Part shown: piece after piece, positions 16,392-23,608 of the stretch
Position numbering within the stretch: the first letter of the stretch is position 1
Layout of the letters: each line of letters starts with the position of its first letter
Assembly: GCF_004118375.1 (NCBI RefSeq)
Contig: NZ_SDHX01000002.1
Span: 671,001 to 735,000, forward strand
Direction: 5' to 3'
Length of the DNA: 64,000 nt
Origin: Oleiharenicola lentus
Lineage (GTDB): Bacteria > Verrucomicrobiota > Verrucomicrobiia > Opitutales > Opitutaceae
Program-made: the position numbers and the translations under genes
Notes under the pieces: generated by a model
Seen by the model: only the letters and a program-made list of their open reading frames with translations
The model's database searches: none
Told to the model about the DNA's origin: nothing

Positions 16392-17905
16392 GCCTCCTCT
16401 CCTGGATTGTCTTCACCCCTTGGATCGGCGCACTGCTCGTCTTCCTGCTGCGCTGCAAACTTTCGCCCCGGCTCGGGCGCCTGCTGCCCATCGTCTTCAG
16501 CCTCTCCACCCTCGCCCTCGGCCTCCTCGCGCTCACCCGCTTCGACCCGGCGGTCACCGGTCTGCAGTTCGTGGAGAAACAACCGTGGATTCGGGCGCTG
16601 AACGTCCGTTACCACCTAGGCCTCGACGGCCTGAGCCTCGTGCTCGTGCTGCTCACCGGCCTGCTGGCCCCGCTCGCGCTCCTCGGCACCACGCGCACCG
16701 CTCGCTGCCCGGCCATCCACGGTGCGCTCTTCCTCCTCCTGCAGGGCAGCGCCCTCGGCGTGTTCCTCGCCTTGGATTTCTTCCCCTGGTTCATCTTCTG
16801 GGAACTGAGCCTCGTGCCGGCCTTCTTCCTGATCAAATTCTGGGGTGGCCCCGGCTCTTCCCGCGCCGCCTACCAGTTCGTGATCTACACCATCGGCGGC
16901 AGCGCCTTCATGCTGCTGGGCTTCGCCGCCCTCTACGCCGCCACCGGCACCTTTGATTTCACCGAACTCGCCGCGCTCGCCCGGGCCGGGATGATTGCCG
17001 AACGCCTCGCCACTTTCGGCGGCTTATGGCCGCAGGCCGTCTTCCTCGGCGTCCTCCTCGGCCTCGCGGTCAAGGTTCCGCTCTTCCCCTTCCATGCCTG
17101 GCTGCCCCCGGCCTACGCCGAGGCCCCGACCGGCACCTCGATGTTCCTCACCGGCGTGATGTCCAAGATGGGCGTCTATGGTTTCCTGCGCATCCTCTGG
17201 CCGATCTTCCCGCAACCGCTGCAGGCCGCCGCGACGCCCCTGCTCTGGCTCGCCCTCGCCGGGGTGGTGCTCGGCGCCTTCGCCGCGATGCGGCAGACCG
17301 ACCTCAAGCGGCTCGTCGCCTACTCCTCCATCAACCACCTGAGCTACTGCCTGCTGGCGCTCTTCGCGGTCGCGGCCGGCGGCGCCAGCAACCCGGCAGC
17401 CACGACCGCCGCCCTGAGCGGCGCGGTCCTCCAGATGTTCAACCACGGCCTCTCCGCCGCGGCGCTGTTCTTCTGCGTGGGCGTGCTGGAAGACCGTTCC
17501 GGCGGCCAACGCGGCCTCCACGACTTCGGCGGCGTGCGCTCCGCCGCGCCGGTCTTCGCCGGTTTCTGCGGCATCGCGCTGTTCTCCTCGCTCGGCCTGC
17601 CAGGCCTCAACGGCTTCGTGGGCGAGTTCCTCATCTTCCGCGGCGTCTTCGGCCTGACCCCCTGGATCGCCGCCATCGCTACGCTCGGCCTGCTCGCCAC
17701 CGCGCTCTTCCTCCTGACCTTCTGGCAACGCGTCTTTCACGGCCCAGCGGCGGGGGCCGGCGTGGGCTTCCGCGACCTCGATTTTACCGAGAAGGCCACG
17801 TTGCTTCCGCTCCTCGTGCTCATGTTCGCGCTCGGCATCTGGCCCCAGCTTCTCGCCGGCCTCATCAATCCGCTCGTCACCGCCTGGGCGACCTCCCTGC
17901 CATGA
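16388..17905 (+). CDS. nuoM: NADH-quinone oxidoreductase subunit M, first copy
   Basis: A 505-residue antiporter-type pump with about 14 helices. All key residues are in place: TM5 Glu in FWELSLVPAFFLI, TM7 Lys in LAVKVPLFPFHAWLP, TM8 Lys in VMSKMGVYG and TM12 Glu in GFVGEFLIF. It is therefore the canonical NuoM of the pair. The ATG at 16388 has GGAGG eight bases upstream. A second, divergent NuoM follows after 193 bases of repeat DNA. Confidence 0.95.
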   Translation: MSLLSWIVFTPWIGALLVFLLRCKLSPRLGRLLPIVFSLSTLALGLLALTRFDPAVTGLQFVEKQPWIRALNVRYHLGLDGLSLVLVLLTGLLAPLALLGTTRTARCPAIHGALFLLLQGSALGVFLALDFFPWFIFWELSLVPAFFLIKFWGGPGSSRAAYQFVIYTIGGSAFMLLGFAALYAATGTFDFTELAALARAGMIAERLATFGGLWPQAVFLGVLLGLAVKVPLFPFHAWLPPAYAEAPTGTSMFLTGVMSKMGVYGFLRILWPIFPQPLQAAATPLLWLALAGVVLGAFAAMRQTDLKRLVAYSSINHLSYCLLALFAVAAGGASNPAATTAALSGAVLQMFNHGLSAAALFFCVGVLEDRSGGQRGLHDFGGVRSAAPVFAGFCGIALFSSLGLPGLNGFVGEFLIFRGVFGLTPWIAAIATLGLLATALFLLTFWQRVFHGPAAGAGVGFRDLDFTEKATLLPLLVLMFALGIWPQLLAGLINPLVTAWATSLP

Positions 17906-18102
17906 ATGCCGCTGCCACATTCGCCACCTGTCATCCTGAGCGCAGCGAAGGATCCAGAAGAATTTTCGAAACTGGCTGCGCGGACGAAGCTCCTGCTGGA
18001 CTCTTCGCTTCGCTCAGAGTGACAGGTATCGAAGGTTGTTACGATATCCCGAACACAGGCGCTCAGCACTCCGCGCTCAGCACTCCACCTTCCGCCTCAT
18101 GA
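17902..18102 (+). CDS. Bridging small ORF between the two nuoM genes (66 aa)
   Basis: Starts ATGA on the nuoM1 stop and ends with a TGA overlapping the nuoM2 ATG by 4 bases. The body is the family A palindrome plus a GCTCAGCACTCC duplication. Its first bases (ATGAATGCCGCTGCC) resemble the nuoM2 start (ATGAACGCCCTGCCC), which suggests a duplicated start region. The Shine-Dalgarno sequence is weak. The peptide shows no domain. Confidence 0.35.
   Translation: MNAAATFATCHPERSEGSRRIFETGCADEAPAGLFASLRVTGIEGCYDIPNTGAQHSALSTPPSAS
17930..18023. repeat. Family A palindromic repeat, copy 4
   Basis: Left arm 17930-17957 (GTCATCCTGAGCGCAGCG onward) and right arm 17996-18023 (ending CGCTCAGAGTGAC). A few mismatches mark it as an older or different copy. 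Confidence 0.85.
18061..18086. repeat. Tandem GCTCAGCACTCC
   Basis: GCTCAGCACTCC at 18061-18072 and again at 18075-18086, immediately upstream of nuoM2. Confidence 0.7.
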
Positions 18103-19622
18103 ACGCCCTGCCCTGCACCATCTACGTTTCCTTCCTCGGCGCGGCCCTTGCGCTGGCGGCCGGGACGCGCTCGGCGGCGGCGGCGCGGATCGTGGCTCTC
18201 CTCACCGCCCTGACCGCCTGGGGCATCACCCTCGCCGCCGCCCGCAGCTTCGTGCCGACCGCCGGCCTGCAGGAACTCGTCAACGCCGCGTGGATTCCCG
18301 AGCTCGGCATCCGCTACCACCTCGCGGCCGACGGCATCAGCCTGACCTTGCTCGTGCTCACCGGCCTCGCGGCCACGGCGGGCGTGCTCTTCTCCTGGAA
18401 CATCGAGCACCGCACCGGCGAGTTCTTCGCGCTTTACCTCGCGCTCATCGGCGGCGTTTACGGCGTGTTCCTCAGCGCCGACGCCTTCGTCCTCTTTGTC
18501 TTCTACGAGATCGCCATCGTCCCGAAGTATTTCCTCATCGCGAACTGGGGCTCCACCAACCGCGAATACGGCGCAATGAAACTCGTGCTCTACTCCTTTG
18601 CGGGTAGCGCGCTCGTCCTCGCCGGCCTGCTCTGGGCCTACGGCGCTGGCCACGCCACGGGCTTCGGTTTTCCCGAACTCATCGCCGCCACCGGCCGCCT
18701 CGGCCTCCCCTCGCAGGTCGGTGTGGTCGCGCTGGTCTTCACCGGCTTCGCCACGCTCGCGGGCATGTTCCCGCTGCACACCTGGGCCCCGACCGGCCAT
18801 GTCGCCGCACCAACCGCCGCCTCGATGCTGCTGGCCGGCGTGGTCATGAAACTCGGCGCCTACGGCTGCCTGCGCGTGGCCCTGCCGCTCTCCCCCGAGG
18901 CCTTTGCCCTGCTCCAGCCTTATATCGCGTGGCTGGCCATCGCCGGAATCCTCTATGCCGGCTGCGTGGCGCTGGTGCAGGAGGACTTCAAGTTCGTCAT
19001 CGGCTACTCGAGCGTGAGCCACATGGGTTTCGTGCTCCTCGGCCTCGCCGCCGCCAACCCGGCCGCCGTGAGCGGCGCGGTCTTCCAGATGTTCTCGCAC
19101 GGCGTCGTCGCCGGCCTGCTCTTCGCCGTCGTCGGCCGCATGGTCTATGAGCGCACCCACACGCGCCGCCTCGCCGACCTGCGCGCGATGCCGCTGCACA
19201 AGCTGATGCCCTTCGCCGCCGTCGTGTTCGTGCTCGCCGGCCTCGCCTCCATGGGCATCCCCGGCTTCAGCGGCTTCCCGGCCGAGCTGACCATCCTCAT
19301 CGGCTCCTGGCAGGCCAACCCGGTCTGGGCTCTGGCCGCGGCCACCGGCGTCCTCATCGCCGCCGCCTTCACGCTGCGCGCCATCCAAGTGTCGTTCTTC
19401 GGCAAGGTGGAGCGCGGCGTCCCCCACGCGCTTGAGCGCGTTGAGAGCAACGCCCACCACCACGATTTCCCGCCCATCACCTGGCCCGAAAAGCTTGGGG
19501 CCCTGCTTCTGCTCGGCGCGACGATCTACCTCGGCCTCAGCCCCGATACCCTGTTCAACTGGATCCGCCCCGCGCTCCAGTCGCCCGTCTTCCAGTCCAT
19601 CCTGACCGGAGGTGCCTCATGA
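18099..19622 (+). CDS. nuoM: NADH-quinone oxidoreductase subunit M, second copy, TM7 lysine absent
   Basis: A 507-residue NuoM homologue. The TM5 Glu (FVFYEIAIVPKYFLI), TM8 Lys (GVVMKLGAYG) and TM12 Glu (GFPAELTI) are kept. The TM7 Lys of the VKxPxxPLH motif is replaced: the segment reads GFATLAGMFPLHTW. It is clearly paralogous to NuoM1 but diverged, so it is unlikely to be a recent duplication. It probably adds a fourth antiporter-type module to the membrane arm. I chose the ATG at 18099. The stop overlaps nuoN by 4 bases. Confidence 0.92.
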   Translation: MNALPCTIYVSFLGAALALAAGTRSAAAARIVALLTALTAWGITLAAARSFVPTAGLQELVNAAWIPELGIRYHLAADGISLTLLVLTGLAATAGVLFSWNIEHRTGEFFALYLALIGGVYGVFLSADAFVLFVFYEIAIVPKYFLIANWGSTNREYGAMKLVLYSFAGSALVLAGLLWAYGAGHATGFGFPELIAATGRLGLPSQVGVVALVFTGFATLAGMFPLHTWAPTGHVAAPTAASMLLAGVVMKLGAYGCLRVALPLSPEAFALLQPYIAWLAIAGILYAGCVALVQEDFKFVIGYSSVSHMGFVLLGLAAANPAAVSGAVFQMFSHGVVAGLLFAVVGRMVYERTHTRRLADLRAMPLHKLMPFAAVVFVLAGLASMGIPGFSGFPAELTILIGSWQANPVWALAAATGVLIAAAFTLRAIQVSFFGKVERGVPHALERVESNAHHHDFPPITWPEKLGALLLLGATIYLGLSPDTLFNWIRPALQSPVFQSILTGGAS

Positions 19623-21079
19623 CCGCCGACTACGCCGGACTCTTCCACGCCCTGCGCCCCGAAATCCATCTCGTGGCCGGCGCCCTGCTCGTGCTGGGTT
19701 TCGACCTCGCCTGGGCCCGCCACCGCCCGGCCAACCGCCATCATGTGGCCCTCCTGCTCGGCACCATCGCGCTGCTCATGGCCGGCTACGAAGCCGCCAC
19801 CCTGGGTGCCACGGGACGCGTCTTTGGCGGCGCCTTCTTCTACGACCAGCTGGCCAACCTCACGCGGACCGGCGTGATCGGCCTCGCCGTGCTTGCGCTG
19901 GCGCTGTTGCCGCACTCCGCGAAACTCCGTCATCCCGCCGAGTTCACCGCCATCCTGCTCTTTGCCACCACCGGCTTCAGCCTGATGGCCGCAGCCAACA
20001 ACCTGCTCGTTGCCTTCGTCGCGCTCGAACTGGCCAGCCTCTCGCTCTACGCGCTGGCCGGCTTCGACAAGACCAGCCCGGCTTCCGCCGAGGCGGCGCT
20101 CAAGTATTTCCTGTTTGGCGGCATGTCTGCAGCCTTCCTGCTCTTCGGTTTCAGCCTGCTCTACGGTCTGACCGGCTCGATCAACCTGAACTACATCGCC
20201 GCCCACCTCGCCCAGGCCCAGTCGCCGCTGCTGATCGTGGCGCTGGTGATGATCCTCGCCGCCTTCGGCTTCAAGGCTGCCGCCGCGCCCTTCCATCTCT
20301 GGGCGCCCGATGTCTATCAGGGCGCGCCCGCCCCTGCCGCCGCGCTCATTGCCTCGGCCTCGAAACTCGCCGGCCTCGTGCTCTTCACCCGCCTGCTCTG
20401 GCCCGGACTCGGCGCTGCCGCCGGCACGGTGGCCCACACGCCGATCACCGTCGGCTGGGCCCCGGTGGTCGCGCTGATCGCCGGCGCCTCGCTGCTGCTG
20501 GGCAATATCGGCGCCCTCGCGCAGTCGAACGTTCGCCGCCTGCTCGCCTACTCCGCCATCGCCCACGCCGGCGCGCTCCTGCTCGGCGTGCTCGCCGCCG
20601 GCCGCGTCGGCCCTGGCTCGCTGTTCTACTACGCCGCCACCTACGGCCTTGCCACGGTCGGCGCCTTCGGCGTCATCGCCGCGCTGGAATCCTCAGGACG
20701 CGTTCAATCGCTCACCGATCTGGCCGGCTTGTCTAAGCGCTCGCCCTTCCTCGCCGGCTGTCTCGCGATTTTCATCCTCTCGCTCGCCGGCATCCCGCCG
20801 CTCGCCGGTTTCTTCGGCAAGTTCGCGGTCTTCGCCTCCGTGCTCAAGGTCGGCGGCCTCGCCGGTCCCGCCGGCTGGCTCGTGATCCTCGCCATCGCGC
20901 TGAGCGCCGTGGCGCTTTACTACTACCTGCTGATCCTGAAGCAGGCGCTCGTCGCAGGAGTAGCGGCAGACGCCGCCCCGGTGCGCGTGCCCCTGCCCGC
21001 ACGCCTGTCGCTGCTGATCGCCGCCGCACTCATCGTGCTCTTCGGTGTGTGGCCCTCGCTGCTGCTGGGGTTGTTCTAA
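19619..21079 (+). CDS. nuoN: NADH-quinone oxidoreductase subunit N
   Basis: A 486-residue antiporter-type subunit adjoining NuoK. Glu in ALELASLSLYAL and Lys in GFKAAAAPFHLWAPDVYQGAP are the conserved proton-path residues. It is the last gene of the operon; its TAA overlaps the stop of the convergent four-helix-bundle gene (CTAA), and I see no terminator hairpin between them. Confidence 0.95.
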   Translation: MTADYAGLFHALRPEIHLVAGALLVLGFDLAWARHRPANRHHVALLLGTIALLMAGYEAATLGATGRVFGGAFFYDQLANLTRTGVIGLAVLALALLPHSAKLRHPAEFTAILLFATTGFSLMAAANNLLVAFVALELASLSLYALAGFDKTSPASAEAALKYFLFGGMSAAFLLFGFSLLYGLTGSINLNYIAAHLAQAQSPLLIVALVMILAAFGFKAAAAPFHLWAPDVYQGAPAPAAALIASASKLAGLVLFTRLLWPGLGAAAGTVAHTPITVGWAPVVALIAGASLLLGNIGALAQSNVRRLLAYSAIAHAGALLLGVLAAGRVGPGSLFYYAATYGLATVGAFGVIAALESSGRVQSLTDLAGLSKRSPFLAGCLAIFILSLAGIPPLAGFFGKFAVFASVLKVGGLAGPAGWLVILAIALSAVALYYYLLILKQALVAGVAADAAPVRVPLPARLSLLIAAALIVLFGVWPSLLLGLF

Positions 21080-21633
21080 GATTTACGCCCCCGGCTGCGC
21101 AGCCGGGCCTGCGTCATCCGCTCTCGCATGCCGCCTTCCTTGAGAAAATCCGCCTCCAGCCGCATCAAAAGGCGGTCCAGCAGGAAGTTTGTTTGGTGGA
21201 TCAGGCAAATCATGATGTTCGCCACGATCTCCGGCGGTCGGGTTTCAAAATAGGCCCTATAGGACTCATAGGACGCATCTTTGGCACCGAGCTTGCGCAC
21301 GTAGAGTGCTTCGCGGCAGTCCTTTGACCACAGCTTAAAATCATGCGTGCGCAGGTGGTCCAGGTAGTCTTCGAGCAATTCCTCGAAACTGGCCCGGGCC
21401 ACTCCCACCAGCTTGATCTCCATCTCTTTGGAGGTGCCCGAAGCCTGGCTGCCTTCGAGGATGTTCTGCTTTCCAGACCGCGCCGCCTGCACCATCTGAT
21501 CAATCGTGCGGTCGCGCTTATCCATAAAACGCCGGCAGAAGCACACCGTGCCATCATAGACGATGCGCGCCTTCTGAAAGGCCTTGAGACTTTCGTAGCC
21601 ACCGTGAGCCGGGATGAATCCTTCGTCTGCCAT
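21076..21633 (-). CDS. Four-helix-bundle protein (S23 / suffix-domain family)
   Basis: A 185-residue protein. I chose the ATG at 21633 (MADEGFIPAHGGYESLKAF); sequence upstream is repeat DNA. It has the family hallmarks RTIDQMVQAARSGKQNILEGSQ and VGVARASFEELLEDYLDHL, and a C-terminal PEIVANIMICLIHQTNFLLDRLL block as in four-helix-bundle suffix proteins. The family is related to the protein encoded in 23S rRNA intervening sequences; the cellular role is unknown. The segment SYESYRAYFE is encoded by a CCTATAGG repeat, which also lies directly upstream of the start. Confidence 0.85.
   Translation of the reverse strand: MADEGFIPAHGGYESLKAFQKARIVYDGTVCFCRRFMDKRDRTIDQMVQAARSGKQNILEGSQASGTSKEMEIKLVGVARASFEELLEDYLDHLRTHDFKLWSKDCREALYVRKLGAKDASYESYRAYFETRPPEIVANIMICLIHQTNFLLDRLLMRLEADFLKEGGMRERMTQARLRSRGRKS
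21249..21274. repeat. CCTATAGG repeat inside the four-helix gene
   Basis: TAGGCCCTATAGGACTCATA then GGAC, read in frame. The same units occur at 21641-21672. Confidence 0.65.
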
Positions 21634-21640
21634 AATTGCA

Positions 21641-21672
21641 GACCCATCGGCCCTATAGGTCGTATAGGACCC
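21641..21672. repeat. CCTATAGG repeat upstream of the four-helix gene
   Basis: GGCCCTATAGGTCGTATAGG then ACCCA, between the four-helix gene start and the next gene. Confidence 0.65.
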
Positions 21673-21704
21673 ATATTCTCCGCCATCCCCCAGGCAACCC
21701 CCGA

Positions 21705-22700
21705 TTAAATGGCCCGGCTCTGCAGCACCTTGATGTAATTCGCCCGCTCGTGCGCCTCGGGATTCGTGCAACGCTTGAGGTTCAGCGCGCCGCGCAGGTC
21801 GTTGAGGTCCTCGTAGCCGCGCTGGGTCATCCAGTTTCGCATGCCGCCAAGCAGCTGCGTGAGCACGCGGGGCCCCTCCTTCAGCAGCACCGAGACCACC
21901 TGCACGGTGCTGGCTCCGGCAAGCAAGGCCTTGATGATGTCCTCGGCGCGATGCACGCCACCGGTGCAGCTGAGCGACCCCTTCACGTGCGGCGAGATCA
22001 CCGCCAGCCAGCGCAGGCGCAGCAGCAGTTCTGACGAATCCGACAGCTTGAGCTGCGGATGCACCTCGAGTTCCTGCAGGTCAAAATCCGGCTGGTAGAA
22101 CCGGTTGAACAGCACCACGCCCTTCGCGCCGGCCTTTTCCAACTCGAGGGCAAACTGCGCGGGCGCCGCGTGAAAGGGCGAAAGCTTGGCCGCCACGGGA
22201 ATCTTCACGGTGCCGCTGATGTCGCGGACGGTCTCGAGCATCTCGTCCTCCACCTGTCGGCCGCTCATGCGCGGGTCAGTGATGAGGTGGTAGAGGTTCA
22301 GCTCGATGGCATCGGCGCCAGCCTGCTCCAGCTTGCGCGCGTAGTCGATCCAGGCCCCGGGCCGGTGCCCGCAGAGCGAGGCGATGACCGGGATCTTGAG
22401 CGTGTTCTTCAGGTGGCTGAGCTGCTCCAGGTAGGTGTTGGGCGAAAGCGGGTAGTCCGCGTAGGACGGAAAAAACTCTCGCACGCCAGAGGCGATTTCC
22501 CCCGGGCTGGTGTCGAGCAGGTACGACAACGTGCGCTGCTGGTGGTCGATCTGCTCCTCGAAAAGCGAGCGCATGACGATGGCCGCCGCGCCGGCGTCCT
22601 GGAGGCGCTGGGCCCCGTCCACCTCGTCGCAGAACGGTGACGCACCGACGATGAGCGGATTCCTGAGGGAGAGACCGAGGTAGTTGGTCGCGAGGTTCAT
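21705..22700 (-). CDS. Dihydroorotate dehydrogenase-like flavoprotein
   Basis: A 331-residue TIM-barrel protein beginning MNLATNYLGLSLRNPLIVGASP (ATG at 22700). FMN-type loops are visible in DAIELNLYHL, PVAAKLSPF and CTGGVHRAEDIIKALLAGAS. It aligns with the DHOD-like group often annotated beside pyruvate:ferredoxin oxidoreductase in anaerobes rather than with authentic PyrD; the substrate is not established. Its 3' neighbour is the four-helix-bundle gene, separated by a CCTATAGG repeat. Confidence 0.85.
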   Translation of the reverse strand: MNLATNYLGLSLRNPLIVGASPFCDEVDGAQRLQDAGAAAIVMRSLFEEQIDHQQRTLSYLLDTSPGEIASGVREFFPSYADYPLSPNTYLEQLSHLKNTLKIPVIASLCGHRPGAWIDYARKLEQAGADAIELNLYHLITDPRMSGRQVEDEMLETVRDISGTVKIPVAAKLSPFHAAPAQFALELEKAGAKGVVLFNRFYQPDFDLQELEVHPQLKLSDSSELLLRLRWLAVISPHVKGSLSCTGGVHRAEDIIKALLAGASTVQVVSVLLKEGPRVLTQLLGGMRNWMTQRGYEDLNDLRGALNLKRCTNPEAHERANYIKVLQSRAI

Positions 22701-22862
22701 GGGGCGTGGCTCCGGGGGTTGGCACGCCGGCAGGCTCCGCCCGAGAGGAGTCGGAAAGCCTGAAGCGTGGAGGACATGGGACTCGGGGTTTGTCCGTATC
22801 ATCGCACAATCCCGTCCCTTCGACAGCGCAGATTTTGCTCAAGAGTCGGCCCAGCCTAACGT

Positions 22863-22880
22863 CTAAAACCCTGGTTTTAG
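22863..22880. terminator. CTAAAACC/GGTTTTAG hairpin
   Basis: A perfect 8-bp inverted repeat with a 2-base centre at the 3' end of the orphan gene, overlapping its TAA. It lacks a strong U-run and may instead be an attachment or protein-binding palindrome. Confidence 0.4.
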
Positions 22881-23371
22881 TCAGCCCGCCTAGGTTTAGA
22901 TGGGAAAAATCGGCTGTATTGCCTTATCCATCGAGGAGCCTTGGCTCTTTTGTCGCTTGGCCCGAACAATAGTCCAGTTCCCATCAAACTGAACATACCA
23001 TCCGTTACTCCTATTTCATAACGGCCCGCCAAGAATGGGTAAGCCGTAACTGTCCACCTAAAGTCGCGATGATTATTAACGACCAATTGGAAGAAGTAGG
23101 TGGAAATCATCGCCTGGAACTCAGACTTAGTCACACCTATCCGCCTAAATCTACGCCCACTTAGCAGGGTGTTATACCACACCTCAAGACGCTCTAAACT
23201 CTCGGGAGAATAGTCAGGGACGAAGTCTCTCGATGATGCGGCCAATTCACGGAGACGAGCCAAATGAACTTTGCGAGCTGACATGAGCTCTTTGCGAGCA
23301 GTGCGCAGGTTTGGATATTTCGAAAGAAGATATCCATATTCGACTGCCAACCCGTTCCTTGAATTTTTCAT
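22877..23371 (-). CDS. Orphan protein in a less GC-rich segment
   Basis: A 164-residue basic protein (MKNSRNGLAVEYGYLLSKYP and onward) that I do not recognise. The frame stays open into the tRNA gene upstream, so the ATG at 23371 is the sensible start. The N-terminal half is Arg/Lys/Leu-rich and probably helical; the C-terminal part (YPFLAGRYEIGVTDGMFSL) looks like beta strands. Base composition is visibly more AT-rich than in neighbours, and it lies directly downstream of tRNA-Leu, a common integration site. Acquisition by transfer is likely; the function is unknown. Confidence 0.55.
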   Translation of the reverse strand: MKNSRNGLAVEYGYLLSKYPNLRTARKELMSARKVHLARLRELAASSRDFVPDYSPESLERLEVWYNTLLSGRRFRRIGVTKSEFQAMISTYFFQLVVNNHRDFRWTVTAYPFLAGRYEIGVTDGMFSLMGTGLLFGPSDKRAKAPRWIRQYSRFFPSKPRRAD

Positions 23372-23427
23372 TGGGCAAATGACAAATCCATACCTCAAGC
23401 ACACGGAGGTTCTCAGCAAATATTTCT

Positions 23428-23511
23428 TGGTGCTCGGGACAGGACTCGAACCTGCACGCCTTACGGCAAGGGCTTCTAAGACCCTCATGTCTGCCATTCC
23501 ATCACCCGAGC
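23428..23511 (-). tRNA. tRNA-Leu (anticodon UAG)
   Basis: A class II tRNA with acceptor arms GCTCGGG and CCCGAGC, T-arm GGTTCGAGTCC, a variable arm TGCCGTAAGGCG and anticodon stem AGGGT/GCCCT around the loop CTTAGAA, giving anticodon UAG (codon CUA). The CCA end is encoded (23428-23430). The gene proper without CCA is 23431-23511. Confidence 0.93.
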
Positions 23512-23517
23512 GAAGGG

Positions 23518-23606
23518 AATTACGATTTCAGAATGACAATTGACGATTTCCCGAGGCAAGCGCCGTTTCGGTCAGCCGCCTCGTAATTCGTAAATCGTCC
23601 CTAGTA
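23518..23606. repeat. Family B palindromic repeat, copy 2
   Basis: AATTACGATTTCAGAATGAC on the left and CGTAATTCGTAAATCG on the right, upstream of tRNA-Leu and downstream of the amidase gene. Confidence 0.7.
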
Positions 23607-23608
23607 AA

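Noticed and set aside
4256-18023. Family A repeats as a CRISPR array or as transposon ends
   Set aside because: The copies are kilobases apart, each is an isolated inverted pair, and no cas gene or transposase is near. They behave as dispersed palindromes.
7996-21079. Hydrogenase or Mrp antiporter cluster instead of complex I
   Set aside because: NuoD lacks NiFe-binding cysteines, and NuoA, J and K are present in full, which fits respiratory complex I and not a group 4 hydrogenase or Mrp.
22803-22876. A riboswitch or small RNA in the gap next to the DHOD-like gene
   Set aside because: Only one short palindrome is present and no known aptamer core could be recognised.
23372-23497. N-terminal extension of the orphan gene into the tRNA
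   Set aside because: The extra 42 residues are encoded by tRNA-Leu itself; the ATG at 23371 is the first start outside the tRNA.
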